Source: Accumulibacter sp. (GTDB taxonomy: Bacteria; Pseudomonadota; Gammaproteobacteria; Burkholderiales; Rhodocyclaceae). From it: DNA of 5,564 bases. Location of the stretch: positions 1 through 5,564 of the forward strand of contig JAISNE010000349.1 in the NCBI GenBank assembly GCA_031276375.1, written 5' to 3'. This document shows, in pieces, positions 1-5,564 of the stretch (position 1 is the stretch's first letter; each line of letters starts with the position of its first letter). Position numbers and translations under genes: made by a program. Under the pieces are notes generated by a model. The model was given only the letters and a program-made list of their open reading frames with translations. It was not told where the DNA came from and made no database searches.

Positions 1-1
1 A

Positions 2-94
2 AGCATGGTCGTCTCGTCGCTGGTGATGGCGATCTACGCCCTGGCGGAACTCATCGCCTGCCTTGGCCGTTTGCGAAAAGAGCCGCCGGGATGA
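2..94 (+). CDS. C-terminal end of an unidentified protein with a hydrophobic tail (5' partial)
   Basis: Reading in frame 2 gives 30 codons and a TGA stop at 92-94. The start lies left of the window. The visible part has a hydrophobic helix-like stretch (roughly SSLVMAIYALAELIACLG) followed by a short basic tail ending RLRKEPPG. This is what a last transmembrane or amphipathic helix with a charged cytoplasmic tail looks like. The frame is chosen because frame 3 hits a stop within a few codons and frame 1 gives a polar, arginine- and proline-rich sequence with no protein character, ending at 139-141. Lying upstream of cobQ on the same strand it could be another cobalamin-biosynthesis or transport gene, but the 30 residues are too few to recognise a family, so that is only a guess. 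It is separated from cobQ by 198 bases, which is long for tight operon coupling. Confidence 0.4.
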   Translation, partial: SMVVSSLVMAIYALAELIACLGRLRKEPPG

Positions 95-213
95 TCGCCG
101 GCCGGAAAGCGCGCCAGGATCCCGCGTGGTCAAGTCCATGACGCGCCCCTTCGCCACCGGGATCCGGGGTTCCGGGGCCGGTTGATTCCGCTCTCGATGC
201 GCCGGCGTCGTTC

Positions 214-238
214 CGCGCCGTCGCGGCGCGAGTATGAT
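214..238 (+). promoter_or_regulatory. GC hairpin and -10-like hexamer upstream of cobQ
   Basis: A perfect 7-bp inverted repeat, CGCGCCG (214-220) and CGGCGCG (224-230) with a TCG loop, is followed three bases later by TATGAT (233-238), a good sigma-70 -10 match. The distance from the hexamer to the cobQ ATG at 293 is about 55 bases, which suits a short leader. There is no convincing TTGACA-like -35 at 16-18 bp spacing; the region holds TTCCGC at 211-216, a poor match. The hairpin lacks a T-tract, so it does not look like a standard terminator for the upstream gene. It may be an operator or chance in GC-rich DNA. The promoter call rests on the -10 alone. Confidence 0.28.
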
Positions 239-292
239 ATCCGCTTGGCCCGCGCGGCACTTTCCCCGTCTCCAAGCCTGGCGCAAAAAAAC

Positions 293-1822
293 ATGAATAC
301 ACACCGCAAAACTCCCTGCCTGATGGTGCAGGGATGCACCTCCGACGCGGGGAAATCGGCGCTCGCCACGGCGTTTTGCCGCCTGCTCGCACGGCGCGGC
401 GCGCGTGTCGCGCCGTTCAAACCGCAGAACATGGCGCTCAATTCGGCGGTCACCGTCGACGGCGGCGAAATCGGCCGCGCCCAGGCCCTACAGGCGCTGG
501 CCGCGCGCGTGCCGGCGCACACCGACTTCAACCCGATCCTCCTGAAGCCATCGACCGACAAACGCGCGCAGGTAATCATCCACGGCCGGGCGCGCGCCGA
601 CCTCGACGCCCGCGATTACCACGACTACAAGCCGCGCGCGATGAAGGCCGTTCTGGAATCGTGGGAACGTTTGCGCGCCGCCTACGACTGCATCGTCGTC
701 GAAGGCGCCGGCAGCCCGGCGGAGATCAATCTGCGCGACCGCGACATCGCCAACATGGGCTTCGCCGAAGCCGTCGACTGCCCGGTGATCCTCATCGCCG
801 ACATCGACCGCGGCGGCGTTTTCGCGCACCTGGTCGGCACGCTCGAACTCCTCTCGCCGGAGGAACAGGCGCGCGTCAAGGGCTTCGTCATCAACCGCTT
901 CCGCGGCGACATGGCCTTGCTCGAATCCGGTCTCGCCTGGCTGGAAGAGCGCACGGGCAAACCCGTGCTCGGCGTGCTGCCCTACCTGCACGGCCTGTAT
1001 CTCGACGCCGAGGACGCGCTGCCGAAGGAGAGGAACGCCGGGACGAACGCCGGGCTTCGCGTCATCGCCCCGGCTTACCCGCGTATTTCGAACCACAACG
1101 ATCTCGACCCGCTGCGCTTTCATCCGGAAGTCGACTTTCGCTTCGTCGGCCCGCGCGAACCCGCGCCGCCGTGCGATCTCATCGTGCTGCCCGGTTCCAA
1201 GGCGGTGCAGGCCGATCTCGACTGGCTGCGCGAGATGGGCTGGGAAGCGGCGATCCGCCGGCATCTGCGCTACGGCGGCAAGCTCATCGGCATTTGCGGC
1301 GGCCTGCAAATGCTCGGCGCGCGGCTCAACGACCCGCTCGGACTCGAAGGCCCGCCGGGCAGCGCGCCCGGCCTCGGGCTGCTCGACTACGAAACGACGC
1401 TGGATACGGAGAAAACGCTGGAAAACGTGCGCGGCACGCTGACGCTGCCCGGCGCGCCGGCCGTCGCCGGCTACCGCATCCACATGGGCGTGACGCGCGG
1501 CCCGGCGCTGGAACGCCCCGCCGCCTGTCTCGGCGGCCAGCCGGAAGGCGCGGTTTCGGAAGACGGCCAAATCCTCGCCACCTACTGTCACGGTCTTTTC
1601 GACCAGCCGGAGGCGCTCGACGCGTTGCTGGCCTGGGCGGGGCGCGCGCCTTCCGCGCGTTTCGACCCGAACGAGCGCCGCGAGCGCGACCTCGACCGCC
1701 TGGCCGACGCCGTCGAGCGGCACATGGACCTCGCGCGGCTCGCCGAATGGCTGCCGGTGTTTTCGGAGGACAGAGGACAGAAGACAGAGGACAGTAATAT
1801 TTGCGGCGCGAAGCGCCGGTAA
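293..1822 (+). CDS. cobQ: Cobyric acid synthase, glutamine-hydrolysing (CobQ/CbiP)
   Basis: Catalyses the ATP- and glutamine-dependent amidation of the b, d, e and g side chains of adenosylcobyrinic acid a,c-diamide to give adenosylcobyric acid, a cytoplasmic step of cobalamin synthesis. The 509-residue product has the two family domains. The N-terminal P-loop synthetase domain shows [10 protein letters not shown] (13-22), [10 protein letters not shown] (42-51), [10 protein letters not shown] (59-68), [13 protein letters not shown] (135-147) and [15 protein letters not shown] (169-183). The C-terminal class I amidotransferase-like domain shows LPGSK (299-303), the nucleophile Cys335 in [10 protein letters not shown] (333-342) and His433 in TYCHGLFD (430-437). 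ATG 293 is chosen because an in-frame upstream extension to TTG 182 would add 37 arginine-rich residues not seen in the family and would run through the probable promoter; ATG 323 is possible but too short. No strong Shine-Dalgarno is visible. Residues 248-254 sit on a 10-base direct repeat (1033-1042, 1045-1054) in the interdomain linker. The last 18 residues (492-509) and the stop are encoded by an intruding repeat, making the protein slightly longer than usual. Confidence 0.97.
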   Translation: MNTHRKTPCLMVQGCTSDAGKSALATAFCRLLARRGARVAPFKPQNMALNSAVTVDGGEIGRAQALQALAARVPAHTDFNPILLKPSTDKRAQVIIHGRARADLDARDYHDYKPRAMKAVLESWERLRAAYDCIVVEGAGSPAEINLRDRDIANMGFAEAVDCPVILIADIDRGGVFAHLVGTLELLSPEEQARVKGFVINRFRGDMALLESGLAWLEERTGKPVLGVLPYLHGLYLDAEDALPKERNAGTNAGLRVIAPAYPRISNHNDLDPLRFHPEVDFRFVGPREPAPPCDLIVLPGSKAVQADLDWLREMGWEAAIRRHLRYGGKLIGICGGLQMLGARLNDPLGLEGPPGSAPGLGLLDYETTLDTEKTLENVRGTLTLPGAPAVAGYRIHMGVTRGPALERPAACLGGQPEGAVSEDGQILATYCHGLFDQPEALDALLAWAGRAPSARFDPNERRERDLDRLADAVERHMDLARLAEWLPVFSEDRGQKTEDSNICGAKRR

Positions 1823-1853
1823 CTGACTGTCTTCGGTCTTCGGTTCTCTGAAC
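1768..1853. repeat. Heptamer-based imperfect palindromic repeat overlapping the cobQ 3' end
   Basis: The left arm is four tandem heptamers: GGACAGA (1768-1774), GGACAGA (1775-1781), AGACAGA (1782-1788), GGACAGT (1789-1795). The right arm (1826-1853), read on the complementary strand, is GTTCAGA, GAACCGA, AGACCGA, AGACAGT. The arms pair at 22 of 28 positions. The 30-base centre contains a perfect small hairpin, CGGCGC (1804-1809), GAA loop, GCGCCG (1813-1818). Because seven is not a multiple of three, translated copies give runs of the [12 protein letters not shown] type, which I recall as a recurring artefact in translated bacterial intergenic repeats. cobQ reads into the element and stops at TAA 1820-1822 just past the inner hairpin. 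It has no T-tract, so a terminator role is uncertain. The structure is seen directly; that it belongs to a dispersed family is inferred. Confidence 0.75.
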
Positions 1854-1874
1854 GCGCGGTTCGATTCCCCCACT

Positions 1875-1954
1875 CGTCATTGCGAAGCGCGCAGCGCCGT
1901 GGCAATCCATGCGACCGTCTGGATTGCTTCGTCGCCGCGCGCCTCGCAATGACG
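1875..1954. repeat. Dispersed palindromic repeat with 34-bp arms
   Basis: Left arm 1875-1908 begins CGTCATTGCGAAGCGCGC and ends GGCAATCC. Right arm 1921-1954 begins GGATTGCTTCGTCGCCG and ends CGCAATGACG. The arms are complementary at 29 of 34 positions around a 12-base loop (1909-1920). The terminal CGTCATTGCGA and the inner GCAATCC/GGATTGC blocks match a palindromic sequence I recognise from intergenic regions of many proteobacteria, whose translation gives the familiar RHCEARSDEAIQ-like peptide; here the antisense frame reads RHCEARGDEAIQ. The transcript would fold into a long hairpin, and the T-rich sequence after it (1956-1972, with TTTT and TTTTT runs) means it could end transcription from cobQ. 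The palindrome is directly seen; family membership is from memory and terminator function is inferred. Confidence 0.85.
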
Positions 1955-2154
1955 GCATTTTCTCCACTTTTTAATCACCCGGTTTCCCGCGTTTGAAAGC
2001 TTGATTCCAATCCACATTGAAACCGCTACTTCCGGGACGAAAGCCTTGCCGTGCCACAGCACTGTCTCCGGCTCGTCTTCGCGCCTCGTTTCCAATGCGG
2101 ACTTGAACAAGCGCCCCGAGCCGCTCCCCTGAACGATTCATTCCAATCCGCCCC

Positions 2155-2225
2155 GACACGCGCCGCGAAGACGGGCCGCCGAAATATTTGTTAATGATTT
2201 TAACAATTTGTTGACACGCGCCGCG
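2155..2225. repeat. 13-base direct repeat flanking the AT-rich palindrome
   Basis: GACACGCGCCGCG occurs exactly at 2155-2167 and again at 2213-2225, 58 bases apart start to start. The pair brackets the AT-rich palindrome at 2188-2206, and the second copy overlaps the TTGACA hexamer. The arrangement could be paired regulator sites or the product of a local duplication. The sequence is GC-rich, so a chance match cannot be excluded, though 13 identical bases within 60 bp is more than expected. Confidence 0.5.
2188..2206. promoter_or_regulatory. AT-rich perfect palindrome, candidate operator
   Basis: TTGTTAA (2188-2194) and TTAACAA (2200-2206) are perfect inverted repeats around a 5-base spacer TGATT. 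The surrounding 2181-2210 is markedly AT-rich in an otherwise GC-rich window. It sits just upstream of TTGACA at 2211-2216 and about 180 bases before the adaptor start. A 7-5-7 dyad is the right size for a dimeric helix-turn-helix repressor or activator. No regulator gene lies in the window, so the factor is unknown. It could also be an UP-element-like AT stretch. Confidence 0.4.
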
Positions 2226-2263
2226 GCGCGCCGGGCTGTACCGGGAATGAAGGCCGCTATACT
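2211..2263 (+). promoter_or_regulatory. Promoter-like region of the efflux operon
   Basis: A perfect -35 hexamer TTGACA lies at 2211-2216 and a near-consensus -10 TATACT at 2258-2263, but they are 41 bp apart and cannot be partners for one sigma-70 RNA polymerase. TTGACA has only poor -10 candidates at proper spacing (CTGTAC 2236-2241, at 19 bp). TATACT has only weak -35 sequence at 17 bp (GCTGTA 2235-2240). Between them is a perfect 14-bp palindrome CGCGCCGCGGCGCG (2217-2230). TATACT with a degenerate -35, possibly activator-dependent, seems the more likely promoter, giving a leader of about 105 bases to ATG 2376. This is inferred; no start site can be proven from sequence. Confidence 0.35.
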
Positions 2264-2375
2264 AGCGAAAAATTTTCCCCTGCCCGGAATCAATGAACCC
2301 ACGCCGAAAACCCCCTTCGTTTCGTCCGTTGCCGCGGCGCCCGCCAACTGTCCCCGCCGCCGGATTCCCGATCCC

Positions 2376-3655
2376 ATGAAACCCTTGCTGAGAAACTTTC
2401 TCCTCGCCGTATTCGCGCTCGCGCTTGCCCTGGGCGGGGGCGCTTATTTCCACTGGCGCCAGCGCGAGGCGCAGGCGCCCGAAAATCGCTACCGTTTGCA
2501 GGCCGCCGGGCGCGGCGATGTCATGCAGACCGTTTCGGCCAACGGGACGCTCAATCCGGTGGTGCTGGTCAGCGTCGGCACCCAGGTCTCCGGCACGGTG
2601 ACCCGGCTCTACGTCGATTTCAACGACAAGGTGGAAAAAGGCCAGCCGCTGCTCGAACTCGACCAGTCGCTGTTCGCCGCGCAGGCCCGCCAGTCGGCGG
2701 CCAGTGTTGGCAACATCGCGGCGACGCTCGATCTGGCACGCGCCAACGAAGCGCGCATGAAGGCGCTGTTCGAGCAGGAGTACGTTTCGCGCCAGGAACT
2801 CGACCAGGCCGTCCAGGCGCGCCGCTCGGCCGAGGCGCAACTGGCGCAGGCCAGGGCGGCGGCCGACAAGGACCAGGTCAATCTGGGCTACACGGTGATC
2901 CGTTCGCCGGTGTCCGGCATCGTCGTCGACCGCGTGGTCGATCTCGGGCAGACCGTCGCCGCGTCCTTGCAGACGCCGACGCTGATCAAGATCGCCCAGG
3001 ATTTGTCCGAGATGCGCATCGATTCCTCGTTCGCCGAGGCCGACATCGGCAGAATCCGGGAAGGCCAGAGAGTGCGTTTCACCGTCGATGCCTTTCCCGA
3101 GCGCCAGTTCACCGGCGAAGTGCAGCAGATCCGCATGAACCCGACCACGACCCAGAACGTGGTCACCTACAACGTGCGCGTTTCGCTGGTCAACCCCGAA
3201 CACATCCTGCTGCCGGGCATGACCGCGTATGTCAACATCGTCGTGGCGCAGCGCCGCAATGTCCTGCTGGTGCCCAACGCGGCGCTGCGCTTCAAGCCCG
3301 CCGAGGGAGAAGAGCCGGCCGCCGGGGCCGCCGCCCCGGCCAGACCGGGCGGTCCGATGGCGCGCGCCGGCGGCGAGGGCCGCGGGAGGCCGCGCGCCGG
3401 CGGCGAGGGCAGAAGCCGCGGGGAGCCGCGCAATGGCGGCGAAGGCCGGAGCCGGGAGCCACGCAGTATCACCAGCGGCCGGGTCCATGTCGTCGATGGC
3501 CAGGCGATCCGGCCGGTCTCGGTCGAACTCGGCATCACCGACAATCGCAATACGGAAATCGTCAGCGGCGATCTGAAGGAGGGTGACATCATCGTCGTCA
3601 GCGAGGCGCCGACCGCGGCGGTCAAGCCGAGCAGCATCGGCGTCAGGCTGTTCTG

Positions 3656-3656
<1 letters not shown>
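2376..3656 (+). CDS. MacA/HlyD-type periplasmic adaptor subunit of an ABC efflux pump
   Basis: A 426-residue membrane-fusion protein expected to link the inner-membrane ABC transporter encoded next to it with an outer-membrane channel. Residues 8-26 form a hydrophobic N-terminal signal anchor after MKPLLRN; no lipobox cysteine is present. Residues about 62-97 are the first half of the lipoyl/barrel-sandwich domain (SVGTQVSGTV, then DKVEKGQPLLELD), residues about 98-167 are an alanine- and glutamine-rich coiled-coil hairpin, and 171-210 is the second lipoyl half (YTVIRSPVSGIVVDRVVDLGQTV). A beta-barrel domain follows (211-305, with LLPGMTAYVNI at 278-288), then the membrane-proximal domain (368-426). 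Between the last two, residues about 309-363 form a low-complexity Arg/Gly/Glu/Pro insert, which makes the protein longer than E. coli MacA (about 370). ATG 2376 is chosen because it puts the signal anchor at the N-terminus; extension to ATG 2247 or TTG 2208 would bury it and overlap the promoter. No clear Shine-Dalgarno is visible. The stop overlaps the next start by one base (TGATG). Confidence 0.92.
3361..3446 (+). repeat. In-frame coding repeat in the adaptor's Arg/Gly-rich insert
   Basis: Two identical 20-mers (3361-3380 and 3391-3410, beginning CGCGCGCCGG) lie 30 bases apart, and a diverged third copy lies at 3427-3446, 36 bases on. All spacings are multiples of three, so the frame is kept. 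They encode RAGGEGR, RAGGEGR and RNGGEGR, separated by short Arg/Gly/Pro/Ser linkers. This points to growth by in-frame duplication of a flexible, strongly basic loop between the beta-barrel and membrane-proximal domains. Confidence 0.8.

Positions 3657-5564
<1,908 letters not shown>

Larger units (their letters stand above)
1823..2375. other. Repeat-rich intergenic region between cobQ and the efflux operon
   Basis: This 553-base stretch has no convincing gene. From left to right it holds the right half of the heptamer palindrome (to 1853), the 34-bp-arm palindrome (1875-1954), about 200 bases (1955-2154) of lower-GC sequence in which I see no gene or structure, then a promoter-like region (2155-2263) and about 110 bases of leader to ATG 2376. 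Short antisense open frames across 1877-2159 begin with weak starts, resemble no known protein to me, and one derives its C-terminus from the palindrome, so I treat them as non-coding. The central 1955-2154 part could be decayed DNA of an old gene or simply spacer. Confidence 0.7.

Noticed and set aside
95..292. Possible cobalamin riboswitch in the leader of cobQ
   Set aside because: The conserved B12-box and core elements (for example a GCCACTG box) are not present; only short GC-rich hairpins are seen.
182..292. N-terminal extension of cobQ from TTG 182
   Set aside because: The 37 extra residues are Arg/Ser/Pro-rich, precede the family's usual start and run over the likely promoter.
1768..1853. 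CRISPR-like array from the repeated heptamers
   Set aside because: The units are 7 bases, tandem and without spacers, and form an inverted repeat, not a repeat-spacer array.
488..1873. Long antisense open frame opposite cobQ
   Set aside because: It mirrors the codon bias of a clear CobQ on the + strand and shows no domain; this is a typical GC-rich shadow.
2004..2149. 10-base direct repeat ATTCCAATCC (2004-2013, 2140-2149)
   Set aside because: Short, with no shared flanks and no structure between the copies; probably chance.
1877..2159. Small antisense genes of about 62 and 77 codons
   Set aside because: The 77-codon frame begins at a TTG, neither has a clear ribosome site or a recognisable motif, and the longer one is completed by translated palindromic repeat sequence.
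2208..2375. N-terminal extension of the adaptor from TTG 2208 or ATG 2247
   Set aside because: It would place the signal anchor 50 or so residues in, and the coding sequence would overlap the -10-like hexamer.

Overview
The window is high-GC DNA with dense coding on the + strand. Codon choice (strong G/C at third positions) and the CobQ and MacAB-like sequences fit a Gram-negative proteobacterium. Betaproteobacteria, perhaps near Rhodocyclales, is my best guess, but this is inference from sequence style and not a database result.

Layout. Positions 2-94 hold the last 30 codons of an upstream gene with a hydrophobic tail that I cannot name. A 198-base gap with a GC hairpin and a -10-like hexamer leads into cobQ (293-1822), the cobyric acid synthase of the adenosylcobalamin pathway. 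The gap between cobQ and the next gene (1823-2375) is unusual. It carries two different imperfect palindromic repeats back to back: a heptamer-based one (1768-1853) that supplies the last 18 codons and the stop of cobQ, and a 34-bp-arm palindrome (1875-1954). Further on is an AT-rich palindrome, a GC-rich palindrome, a 13-base direct repeat and promoter-like hexamers just ahead of the second gene group.

The second group (2376 to beyond the right edge) is a tightly overlapping three-gene operon. It encodes a membrane-anchored periplasmic adaptor (MacA/HlyD type), a MacB/LolD-type ABC ATPase, and a MacB-type FtsX-family permease that runs off the window at about residue 380. Together they would form a tripartite efflux or export pump spanning the inner membrane and periplasm, presumably with a TolC-like outer membrane channel encoded elsewhere. 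The substrate cannot be told from sequence. ATPase and permease are separate polypeptides, unlike the fused MacB of E. coli. The adaptor carries an Arg/Gly/Glu-rich repeat insert of about 55 residues near its C-terminus.

I see no clearly new biological system. The most notable points are the capture of a mobile-like palindromic repeat by the cobQ 3' end, the clustering of two unrelated repeat families in one intergenic gap, and the palindrome-rich promoter region of the efflux operon.
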